From a virus, in IMG/VR virus record IMGVR_UViG_3300020457_001911, positions 1-26,842 of that record: a DNA stretch of 26,842 bases. One strand, 5' to 3'. Made by a program: the position numbers and the translations under genes. The notes beneath the pieces are model-generated. The model ran no database searches, had not been told where the DNA came from, and worked only from the letters and a program-made list of their open reading frames with translations. This document shows, one piece after another, positions 1-8,800 of this stretch (position 1 is its first letter; the number at the start of each line of letters is the position of its first letter).

Positions 1-2084
1 TTCTTAGGTGCTTCTGTATATAAGGTATTATCATCAGAATCAACATACTGAGATTTAAGGATTGTTAAATCAGAAACTACTGTAGGATTTTTAGTTCCTG
101 TTGTTGTTGGTAAATTACCAATGGCAACTCCAGTAACAGTTGTAATTCCAGTTACAGTTATACTTGCATCACCAACTGCAGTAACTCTTACAAATGAAGA
201 CGTATTTGCTGCACCAACTCCACCAAAAGAAAGTATGTCACTAACTTTTACATTTGACGGGAATCTTCCATTTGGACTTGTAATGGTGCTTAATCCAGTT
301 GATCCATTAACAGATGTTATTGTGGCATCACCAATAACTTCACTAGATTTTTGAATAACATCAGCAGAAAAAGTTCTTGCAAAACCTACATTTCCTAAAT
401 CAGGACCACCATAAATTGACTTAACATCTTTTATTCCATATTGTGTTAAAGCAACGGAAACACGACCATCTTCAATGCCATTAAATTCAAATGGTTCATT
501 AACTAGAAAAGTACCTTGGGTATTATAAAGAACCATACCCTTACTATTACTAGTTGCACTTCTTACATAGCCTGTTGCTCCACTATATCTACCTTTTACA
601 TGAGTTGGAATGGTAAGAGTTGCTGCCTCATTTAAATTAATATCAGTAAATGGTTGAATATCATAAAGAGCAATATCCCATTGATTAGTATCAGAATTAG
701 ATGCTGAATATGATCCAGACTCTAATGCAAAATCATAAACTCGTGCAACACCAATTTCACTACCTGGTGCAGATATGATATTTGCAGCACTTTTTGCCCC
801 TTGTCTTTGATCCCTTAAACTTACAATATAAGTGTTACCTACTCCAATTTCTGGTGCCCCATTAACTCTATTAACTTCTAACGTTCCACCAGTGTTATAA
901 TTTATTGCTTGACTCGCTAAGAATTTTGCATTTCTTGGTTTAGGACAACTTAGTTGTGTTGTTGAAACTGTATTGATTTCATAACCTTTAACAAATGCCT
1001 TACCAGCAGATACCTGATATAGTCCAAGATTGTCGCTTGCTTGCTGTCCAGTCTCTGTGACATCTCCAGCCTGATAAAGACCATTATTACCTAAACCATT
1101 ATTGAGAGAATTTTTAAACGATATATTAAAAGGTTTAACGGTATAATCACCAGATTCTGCAAAAGTTCTACGAGCAAGTTCATCTGCAAATATATTATAA
1201 TCTGTAGATGAAGCGTTTTCTGTTTTTAATACGCCATTTTTAATACTACCTAATTCAACAAAATTATTATCATTTAAATCATCAAGAGGTTTTTTAAGTA
1301 AAGAACAAGAAATCTTTAAACGATCCGCACCTGGTGCAGCAAAATTGTTAAATCCTTTTGAATTATCATTTAAAGTTTCATCTTCATCAGAATTTATAAT
1401 TTCCTCTATAACTCTTAATCCAACCCTACACGAAGGTAAGTTATCATATTGAGATAATATTATTGTTTCTTTCTGTACATTAACAAATTGACCCCTAACA
1501 AAATATACACCATCAGCTATAGAAAACGCAGTTCCTGTTGATGTGGCATCTTCAGAAATACATGATGCAAAAGATTCACCTGCAGGAATAAAAGTATCGT
1601 TATCTGGACCAGAACTTATATCTGCATTGGAAGATAATAATTCTCCATCAATAAACGATTCTAAGTTACTATTTTGAACACCAGAGGAAATATATTGAAC
1701 GTATATTGTTAGACTATCTCTTTCAGAATCTTCTGCTTTTAAACATTTATCTATAATTGCAGAAACACCAGATGATTGTCCAACTATTTTTTTACCAACT
1801 AATTGCTCAAGATATGAAATAACAGGAATTCCTAAATGAGTTTCATTTATTTCAACTGCAAAATAATTTTTAGTATATAAAGTATTACCTGGAATTACTC
1901 TTGAACCCTCTTTAAAGAAATGCTGTCCAAATCTTTCTATTTGATTTTGTAAAATAGATTGTAGACCAGTTAATTCCCTTGCTTGAACAGGATAACCAGG
2001 CTTAAACAGTACTTTGTGATAATTCTGATTGTCAGAAAAATCATCAAAGTATGGTGATACGTTGAGATTAGTTGTTTGAGCCAT
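1..2084 (-). CDS. DUF4815-type virion structural protein, partial
   Basis: This frame is open from an ATG at 2084 to the left edge (694 complete codons), so the C-terminus lies outside the window. The N-terminus reads MAQTTNLNVSPYFDDFSDN, followed by YHKVLFKPGYPVQARELT and LQNQIERFGQHFFKEGS. This is the signature I associate with the DUF4815 family of T4-like cyanophage virion proteins, which is thought to be baseplate or tail associated. The rest is rich in Ser, Thr, Gly and Asn, as expected for a beta-rich structural protein, and I see no catalytic motif. It starts 6 nt after the gp8 stop with no promoter between them, so it should be co-transcribed with gp8. The family call is strong by motif. 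The exact place in the virion is inference. Confidence 0.85.
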   Translation of the reverse strand, partial: MAQTTNLNVSPYFDDFSDNQNYHKVLFKPGYPVQARELTGLQSILQNQIERFGQHFFKEGSRVIPGNTLYTKNYFAVEINETHLGIPVISYLEQLVGKKIVGQSSGVSAIIDKCLKAEDSERDSLTIYVQYISSGVQNSNLESFIDGELLSSNADISSGPDNDTFIPAGESFASCISEDATSTGTAFSIADGVYFVRGQFVNVQKETIILSQYDNLPSCRVGLRVIEEIINSDEDETLNDNSKGFNNFAAPGADRLKISCSLLKKPLDDLNDNNFVELGSIKNGVLKTENASSTDYNIFADELARRTFAESGDYTVKPFNISFKNSLNNGLGNNGLYQAGDVTETGQQASDNLGLYQVSAGKAFVKGYEINTVSTTQLSCPKPRNAKFLASQAINYNTGGTLEVNRVNGAPEIGVGNTYIVSLRDQRQGAKSAANIISAPGSEIGVARVYDFALESGSYSASNSDTNQWDIALYDIQPFTDINLNEAATLTIPTHVKGRYSGATGYVRSATSNSKGMVLYNTQGTFLVNEPFEFNGIEDGRVSVALTQYGIKDVKSIYGGPDLGNVGFARTFSADVIQKSSEVIGDATITSVNGSTGLSTITSPNGRFPSNVKVSDILSFGGVGAANTSSFVRVTAVGDASITVTGITTVTGVAIGNLPTTTGTKNPTVVSDLTILKSQYVDSDDNTLYTEAPK

Positions 2085-2090
2085 AGTTAA

Positions 2091-3641
2091 TTAAAACTGC
2101 AATATAACTTTGATATCCTCTTTTTGATTAGAAGATCTTGTGATAGCTGGTCTATTATCAATATAAATCATACTTCCAGAATATTTTTTAACCTCTGGAT
2201 TTGATAAACCATCTGTAAAGGATTGACCAAGGTAATATGTTCTATTATTTATTGAGGTCGAAAGACCACTGAAATCAGTGCTTATTGATAAATTAGTGCT
2301 TCCACCAACTACGGTTAAACTACCACCAGTGGTGATTTCTTTGGTAAATCTATTCAAATTATATCCATATTCAGTGACAGTTTGAGCAATTCCTGCAGTA
2401 GTAAATCCTGCAAGAGTTCTATCCTGCCAATATTTTAAAACACCAGTAGTTTCATCATAATTGATAACTCTACCAACAGCAGTAACACCAGCACCTATTG
2501 TCTGAGTGATAAGAGAATCACCTGTAAATGAAGCACCACTCCAACCAGCACCTGTTAAACGTAACGCATATGCTGCACTAGCTTTATCAAGATCTAACTT
2601 AGATGTACTTCCAAATTGTACTGGATTTTCAATAATACCTATTCTAGCAAATTGATTACCAGTAACAAAATCTGGATTTTCAACATCATTCTCAATTCTT
2701 GCATAAAGTAAAACATTGGTTGCACCCAATTCACGGTAAATGTCTTTTCCATGACCTCCTTGAGGTGGAATAATGACATCTAAAGAAGGAACAGTGGTGG
2801 GGATAGGAACTCCACCAGCAGTCAAATCAACATTACCAAACGTATAACCAGACCCTTGATTTGAGATGGTTACAGATTCAACTTTAGAATCATTATTAAT
2901 AACAACTGTGCATTCTGCTCCTGTACCATCTCCCTTGATTGGCACTCTAGTGTATGTTCTATTTGCAGTTCCTACACCAACACCACGATTTTTAATAACT
3001 ACAACTTTGATACCACCATCAACTGCATTATCTCTAATTGCTTCATGATCTGAGTTAGTTTCCCAATCTAATGGAACTGGTATAAATTCTGTAGAATCAA
3101 ATTTGGTTAGTTCTGATGGTTTAATTGTATAAAGATATTTCCATATATAACCATCACCACTTGTTCCAGCTGCTCTTGGTTCTAAATCAGTAAATGTTGG
3201 TTCATCTAATGATGGTTTGCCATTTGGAGTTTCAGGATTAGATCCATTTTGTAAACATATATATACTCTAAAATCAGTATTTACAACGTAATAATTTGCA
3301 CGATATAAACTTGTTCCTTGAGAATTTGGAGGTATATTGGTAATATCATAGTCTGGACGATAAAAATCGTAAGTGGTACCAGATGTCCAATCGTTTTTCT
3401 TTACCACCTGCATTACATCACTAGAAGATATCTTCTTTAGTGCTAAAATAGTATCCCAATTATTATTCACCTTATCAAAACTATCAATAGGTGCTGGTGG
3501 ATCATTATCCCAATCAGACTGAATACTTGTTGGGTTTGGAAGTCCTACAAATGCATAGTAAGAATTATCGGAAGTTGTAATTCCCGAAATAAAGTTTTTT
3601 GCATTTAGTATTCTGATCTGATCAGTTATAATTGCAGACAT
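2091..3641 (-). CDS. 8: Baseplate wedge protein gp8 (T4-like)
   Basis: This 516-aa protein resembles T4 gp8, a baseplate wedge subunit that packs with gp7 and gp10. Two blocks support this. Residues 162-170 read GDGYIWKYL, matching GDGYVWEYL as I recall it from T4 gp8. Residues 487-516 contain SGSMIYIDNRPAI and end in an acidic/aliphatic tail, matching the T4 C-terminus SGEMIYMENRPPI. T4 gp8 is about 334 aa, so this copy is some 180 aa longer. Much of the excess lies between these blocks. Part of it, at about residues 210-290, contains a GSGY-type module (SVTISNQGSGYTFGN) that also occurs in the neighbouring giant protein. A GATAAATA late-type promoter lies 17 nt upstream of the ATG. The order giant (gp7-like), fibre, gp8 matches the wedge gene order of T4-like phages. 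Confidence 0.9.
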   Translation of the reverse strand: MSAIITDQIRILNAKNFISGITTSDNSYYAFVGLPNPTSIQSDWDNDPPAPIDSFDKVNNNWDTILALKKISSSDVMQVVKKNDWTSGTTYDFYRPDYDITNIPPNSQGTSLYRANYYVVNTDFRVYICLQNGSNPETPNGKPSLDEPTFTDLEPRAAGTSGDGYIWKYLYTIKPSELTKFDSTEFIPVPLDWETNSDHEAIRDNAVDGGIKVVVIKNRGVGVGTANRTYTRVPIKGDGTGAECTVVINNDSKVESVTISNQGSGYTFGNVDLTAGGVPIPTTVPSLDVIIPPQGGHGKDIYRELGATNVLLYARIENDVENPDFVTGNQFARIGIIENPVQFGSTSKLDLDKASAAYALRLTGAGWSGASFTGDSLITQTIGAGVTAVGRVINYDETTGVLKYWQDRTLAGFTTAGIAQTVTEYGYNLNRFTKEITTGGSLTVVGGSTNLSISTDFSGLSTSINNRTYYLGQSFTDGLSNPEVKKYSGSMIYIDNRPAITRSSNQKEDIKVILQF

Positions 3642-3658
3642 TTTTATAATTTTTTAGT

Positions 3659-3666
3659 TATTTATC
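3659..3666 (-). promoter_or_regulatory. T4-type late promoter GATAAATA upstream of gp8
   Basis: The minus strand reads GATAAATA in the 30-nt gap between the fibre gene stop and the gp8 start, 17 nt before the ATG. It matches the T4 late -10 element TATAAATA at seven of eight positions, and no -35 element is expected for this class. Its placement in a gap also used by other genes in this window supports the call. Confidence 0.55.
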
Positions 3667-3671
3667 ATGAA

Positions 3672-5837
3672 TTAAATGGAAGGATAAATTACAATGCTTC
3701 CTAACATGCTACTATGATTAGTACATTGATATACTAATGTATTTGGTGCAGCAAAAGGAACTTCAAATTTAATGGTTCCACTTGATGCTGCATTATTAGT
3801 TACACCAGTATTATATGCAGATCCACCATCAGATACACGAATCTCGAATGGATGACTTCCACCAGAGTTATTAACAAACTCATAAGTTTGTCCTCTTGCA
3901 AGATAAATTGTTGGATCAGTTGCAGCACTCAATCCACCAGGCCCTGTGAAGGTGTAATGACTAGATCCAGAGGCACCTAGTGTCCATTGGGATGTTACAA
4001 AATTTCCATCTCCACCACCAACAAATGAGGAAGAATTAACGCTGGTTGCTGTTAACACTCCAACATTTACTCTCTCTGTCCCGACACCAATGGAGTCAGC
4101 AGCCACATTTGTTTTGCTTACTAACTCATACCATGCTGCAGCATGTGCGAAATATCCTTTTCCTATGTTATGAACATGAGCAAAGGCACCATGATATGTA
4201 GACGCAGATGGTAGATCAGAGAAATTGTTGAATAAGAATGGTATAACATTATCAGTTGCAATACCAGTGATTTTTCCACTTAGATTGACTACATTAAATC
4301 CAGATGTTCCTGTCGTACTAATACCAGCGACAGATGAAGCAGTAATACCAGTAAGTGCTGAACCATCAATAGCAGGTAAGGCACCAGATAATTTTGATGA
4401 AGTAAGCGTTGTTATTCTTGCATCAGCAACAGTTCCTGTTAATTGACCAGCAGGTATTGATGTTAATGATGCACCAGAACCACTGAATGTTGTGGCAGTT
4501 ACTATACCAGCGATAGACGCTGCAGCACCAACTATATTGGTTAATTCAACTGAAGGAGAACCACTTAATCCAGCAGCAGTGCCTGAAGTATCTTGATTTA
4601 AAGTAGCGACTCTTGCAGCAGCAACAGTTCCTGATGAAATATTAGATCCGTTAAGATTAGTTAAACTGGCACCAGAACCACTGAATGTTGTAGCAGTTAC
4701 TATGCCAGCAATAGAGGCTGCAGCACCAACTATGTTAGTTAATTCAACTGAAGGAGAACCAGTCAGACCAGCAGCAGTTCCAGATGTATTTTGGTTTAAT
4801 GTAGCAACTCTTGCAGCAGCAACAGTACCAGAACTAATATTACTTCCACTCAATGCGGTTATACTTGAACCATCACCATCAAATGAAGTAGCGGTAACAA
4901 TACCAGCAATAGAGGCTGCAGCACCAACTATATTAGTTAATTCAGCATCACCAACAAATGTAGATACTCCACTTACACGTAAATTAGTGAAACTAGATGT
5001 ACCAGATGTATTGATACCTGGAAGATTACTTAATCCAGAACCATCACCAAGGAATTTATTTGCAGTTACAACACCAACAATATTAACTCCATTACTAATG
5101 TGTAAATCACCTATTATCGTAGCTCCCGTACTAATAGTTTCAAATTTACGTTCATTATTATGGAATAATTTAACTGGGCCATCTGTATTAAACTCTGCCA
5201 TAGTTTCGGCAGCACCAGCTTTAGTAATCTTGACAGCACTTCCATTTGAGTCTAAGTATAGATTTCCTGTTGCTTGATCTTTAACCCAACTGTGGCTAGC
5301 ATCATGATATAAAGTTAGATCAGATCCAGCACCAAAAGCAATTTTTGCATTGTCTGCAAATTCTAAAGTATCTACGGATGCATCCCACATTGCCGTATAA
5401 TTATCACCACTAATATTAATATCTCCACCAGAAAATGTTGTTACACCAGATACATTTAAATTTAAAGTTGTAACTCCTTGTCCAACTTTAACATTAGCTA
5501 AGACACTAAGACCATTATTCTCAGCAGTTGTCGTTCCAATACCAACACTACTTAAAGTATGAATACCTGTTGAGTTTGTTGCAAATTTACCAGATCCTGC
5601 TACAGCACTAGATGATATTTCAATCGCTCCTGTTGGTCCACCAGAAAGAGATATATTTGTTCCTGCAGTTATAGATGTTACAATACCTGAGAGAAGAGTA
5701 GTTCCTGTATTTCCTGCACCAGTTAACAAACTATAAACTTCATCAAAATTTGCATTAATTTTTCCAGCACCAACTCTCAGACTATCGCCTGTTCCGTCAT
5801 CCGCAGAGGATCCTGTGTTTATGCCTAACTTTGCCAT
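3672..5837 (-). CDS. Tail-fibre/baseplate-attached protein with tandem repeats and C-terminal cupredoxin-like domain
   Basis: This 721-aa protein is probably a virion fibre or decoration. The N-terminus (LGINTGSSADDGTGDSLRVG followed by KINANFDEVYSLL) is the attachment-type start seen in many T4-like cyanophage fibre proteins. Residues 170-240 contain LTLYHDASHSWVKD and TGNLYLDSNG, common in marine phage fibre shafts. Residues 298-459 hold a 66-aa unit repeated two and a half times. Residues 620-721 look like a cupredoxin fold with H662, C705, H708 and M711 placed like type-1 copper ligands. The gene sits between the gp7-like giant and gp8, has its own CTAAATA promoter 22 nt upstream, and begins ATGGCAAAG. 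No enzyme motif is visible. Fibre or baseplate decoration is inferred from composition and position, and I cannot name a T4 equivalent. Confidence 0.7.
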   Translation of the reverse strand: MAKLGINTGSSADDGTGDSLRVGAGKINANFDEVYSLLTGAGNTGTTLLSGIVTSITAGTNISLSGGPTGAIEISSSAVAGSGKFATNSTGIHTLSSVGIGTTTAENNGLSVLANVKVGQGVTTLNLNVSGVTTFSGGDINISGDNYTAMWDASVDTLEFADNAKIAFGAGSDLTLYHDASHSWVKDQATGNLYLDSNGSAVKITKAGAAETMAEFNTDGPVKLFHNNERKFETISTGATIIGDLHISNGVNIVGVVTANKFLGDGSGLSNLPGINTSGTSSFTNLRVSGVSTFVGDAELTNIVGAAASIAGIVTATSFDGDGSSITALSGSNISSGTVAAARVATLNQNTSGTAAGLTGSPSVELTNIVGAAASIAGIVTATTFSGSGASLTNLNGSNISSGTVAAARVATLNQDTSGTAAGLSGSPSVELTNIVGAAASIAGIVTATTFSGSGASLTSIPAGQLTGTVADARITTLTSSKLSGALPAIDGSALTGITASSVAGISTTGTSGFNVVNLSGKITGIATDNVIPFLFNNFSDLPSASTYHGAFAHVHNIGKGYFAHAAAWYELVSKTNVAADSIGVGTERVNVGVLTATSVNSSSFVGGGDGNFVTSQWTLGASGSSHYTFTGPGGLSAATDPTIYLARGQTYEFVNNSGGSHPFEIRVSDGGSAYNTGVTNNAASSGTIKFEVPFAAPNTLVYQCTNHSSMLGSIVIYPSI
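3675..3980 (-). other. Cupredoxin-like domain with apparent type-1 copper ligands
   Basis: This encodes residues about 620-721 of the fibre-like protein. The segment contains IYLARGQTYEFVNNSGGSHP, then a strand-rich stretch, then LVYQCTNHSSMLGSIVI. H662 and the C-x2-H-x2-M cluster (C705, H708, M711) give the His/Cys/His/Met set of a type-1 copper site. The C-x2-H-x2-M spacing is the one I recall for amicyanin. The His-to-Cys distance is 43 residues, within the range of small cupredoxins. Whether copper is bound is unknown. The fold could be kept only as a stable beta-sandwich tip. Confidence 0.65.
4461..4946 (-). repeat. 198-bp tandem repeat (2.5 copies) in fibre gene
   Basis: Two full copies (4946-4749 and 4748-4551) and a partial third (4550-4461) encode the unit beginning (A/V)ELTNIVGAAASIAGIVTAT and containing NISSGTVAAARVATLNQ. 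The anchor sequence beginning aactat recurs at 4530, 4728 and 4926, exactly 198 nt apart. The copies differ mainly at synonymous or conservative positions, so the duplication is fairly recent or is kept homogeneous. It keeps the reading frame. Confidence 0.9.
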
Positions 5838-5859
5838 TATAGTGTCTTAGTTATAAAGA

Positions 5860-5866
5860 TATTTAG
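5860..5866 (-). promoter_or_regulatory. Late-type promoter CTAAATA upstream of fibre gene
   Basis: The minus strand reads CTAAATA in the 37-nt gap between the giant gene and the fibre gene, 22 nt before the ATG. The same heptamer occurs before the glycosyltransferase-like gene and before the 48-aa gene, and related ATAAATA versions precede gp8 and gp25. It is read as a T4-type late -10 element. Confidence 0.5.
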
Positions 5867-5874
5867 ACGGTATA

Positions 5875-8800
5875 TTATGTAGAATAGTTTTTAAACTTCA
5901 TTTTTGGAGTTCTTATGACATTATCTCCTGTTGTAATACCAACTGCACCCTTGTCATTGAAAGACTCGAATGAATTTGTAGCAGATGCTCTATCAACAAG
6001 GACAATTTTACCCCAACTAAATTCACCAAAGAAATAATCAGGACCAATACGTCCAGTTGGTGTACTAAACGCAGAATAATTTGTCGCAATTCCACCAGCG
6101 AATGCTATTCCACCACCAGCATTATCAAAAGTATAATTTGTATCATCAAAGGTAATTGTAGAAACATCAAATTTAATTGTTCCAATTCCTGAAATGTTTG
6201 CATTTACCTGTCTAACGTGAGTAGTCACACCAGAGGGATATCCATGTCCAGTTATGAACGTTTCTACATCATGATAATCAGCAACTTGATAAACACAATC
6301 AATATTGTTACCAACATAATCACCATTTAGAATAAAGTGAGTTGTAAATCCAATTTGTGTTCCATCTCTTCTTGCAGTCGCAAACGTGGTTGATCCTATA
6401 CCAACAGTTGAATTCCTAACCACAAAGTAGTCACCCGTCTGAATGCCACTAAGTGCAGAATTTCCAAGGCCTGGATTTGTTATATCTCCGTCTCTAAGAG
6501 GAGATTCTGCAGGAATGAAGAATTGGAATACTGCTTGATTGTTTGCACCAGATGCAGTTGTTCCAAATCCAACAATAACACCCTGATCACCAAAGTAATT
6601 TGAAACAGTATTCTTTTCAATAACTGAAGGTGTTGTTGGTGGACTGATCAAAACAAGTGGTGGGTTTGCAGATGTATAACCAGTTCCTGTGGTATTGAAC
6701 TCTGATGTTCCACCGTAGGATACAGTTATCGTTGTAACTATGCCAGATGTTATAGAAGCAGTTGCAGTTGCTCTTAATGTAGTTCCCAATCCTACAGGAT
6801 TTTCTATTGTAACTTCAGGTGCAGTTAAGTAACCAGATCCACCATCAGATATTACAATAGAAATCACTTCAGAAGTATCATCATTAACGACAGCTGTCGC
6901 AGCAGCACCAGATCTATTAGTTTCTGATTTAAATGTTATTTCTTTTTGGAAATCTACACTAACTTCATTTTCATTCTTAGGGTTAAAGAATGGTCTTGCA
7001 TTATCAACATAAACAACAGTAGAACCAACACCAACAGGTTGAGTTAGATATGATGTTGGATGAATTATTGGTTCATATAATTCACGATCTTTAGCAACTC
7101 TCTTACCACTAATAAACTTATCTTCAGTCTGTCTACACCACACAACTGGACGTAACATTCTACTGTTGTCAGTTAAACCTGGCCCGTAGTATGGATAAGT
7201 ATCAACAGTGCTAGATGAAATTACTTCAGTAACTGTCCTAGCATCTTGTTGTAAGAATTTATCTTGAGGAATATCAAATGGATTTTGATTTAATCTGCGA
7301 TCTGATTCAATTGTAAGATCATCACCTTGTTTAACAGTATCAACAACATCAACATCCACAACGTCTACACCACCAGTTCCTTTATAGAAGAGGAATTTCA
7401 AACTATCACCTTCATAAGAACCATCTGTGGCAGATCCTTTAGGTGCCTCTTCAAATGTTATCTTACTTCCACCTTCAAAGAAATATGATTCACCTGGAAC
7501 TTGTAAAATATCATTAATAAAGATAAGAAGACAATCACGAACACTTACTAAAGATCCTGGTTTTGCTTGAATTGATAATGAATCACCATCCTTAGAAATT
7601 GGGAAAGTTTTTCTAATTCCATCAAATAGATTAGAAAAATCGTCAAGAACTTCTAATTGACCAAGAGACCATGCAGTGAATACATCATTGTCAATATTCT
7701 CTACAGTTAATTGGAATTCATCAGTGCTAATATCATAACCTGAGAATGTTGGTATTCCAGTTGTTCCTCCAGTTGGAACTGTTAATATATGACCCTCACC
7801 ATAACCATATCCAGTATTTGTAATTTCAAAATCTACAACACTAGATCCTTGACCAACAACAACAGAAACTCTTGCTTGTTGTCCACCTTGTGATGGTGAA
7901 GTGTCGCTATATTCTAAAAATAGATCTTCATAAGATAATGGATCATCAATAACAACCTTCGTTAATTTATCAACTCTACCACCTCTAGAATACCTATGAT
8001 TTCTCGTAGATATCCCAGTGTTAACTTCAAATGTTCTACTATTTAATACTTTAGTGATTGTTGTTCCATCAAATGCCACATCCTGCTTACTTGCAGAGTT
8101 ATTATTTGATCTAGGTGCGATAATTGTTGGTTGAGCAGTTCCTCCACTTACGTATTGAGTTGGAACAGTAGAAATACCAACATTAACAGTGAATTGAGTA
8201 TCACTAGCAACACCTACAACAGCAGCACCAACATAATTTGGATCACCTTCTCTCGGATATCTATGTTGAGTTGCATGACCATCTTTAGAACATGTAAATC
8301 TTAAAGACTCTTTTGCTATCTTAATACTTTTTTCAGTTGTTAATTCATGTGTTTGTCCAATGGTTAATTTGAGAAGCCCATCAGTCTCATCATATTGAGC
8401 GTCAGATACGTCAAAAAATACTAAAGGACTAGTTCCAACATTAACGGTTAATGTATTTGTTGTAGCAGCAGTAATAGTGGTATTAACACCAGCCACAGGA
8501 TCACTAGCACGAGGATATGGATGATCACTACCATAATTATCCATCTCACAAGTGAATACAATAGATCCAGTAGAAATTCCTATTGTATCATTAGTTCCCA
8601 ATCCATGTGCAGGAATTGTAAGAACTAAATCACCAGTAATAGCATCATATGTCGCATTTGTTGGTGTAAATTGTGTTCCAAAACCAGTGGCAACACCATC
8701 TTCCACAGCATATCTAAATGCGTGAGGATAAGCACCACCAGTAATAACTGCACTAGATGCAGCACCTACAAATGTGTGAGTATATTGATCTCCCTTCTTA

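Noticed and set aside
121-5277. Open frames on the plus strand at 121-354, 2866-3048, 4225-4446 and 4702-5277
   Set aside because: They lie antisense to well-supported structural genes; their Pro/Val/Ala-rich content is the reverse reading of Gly/Thr/Ser-rich repeats and no ribosome site or family motif is seen.
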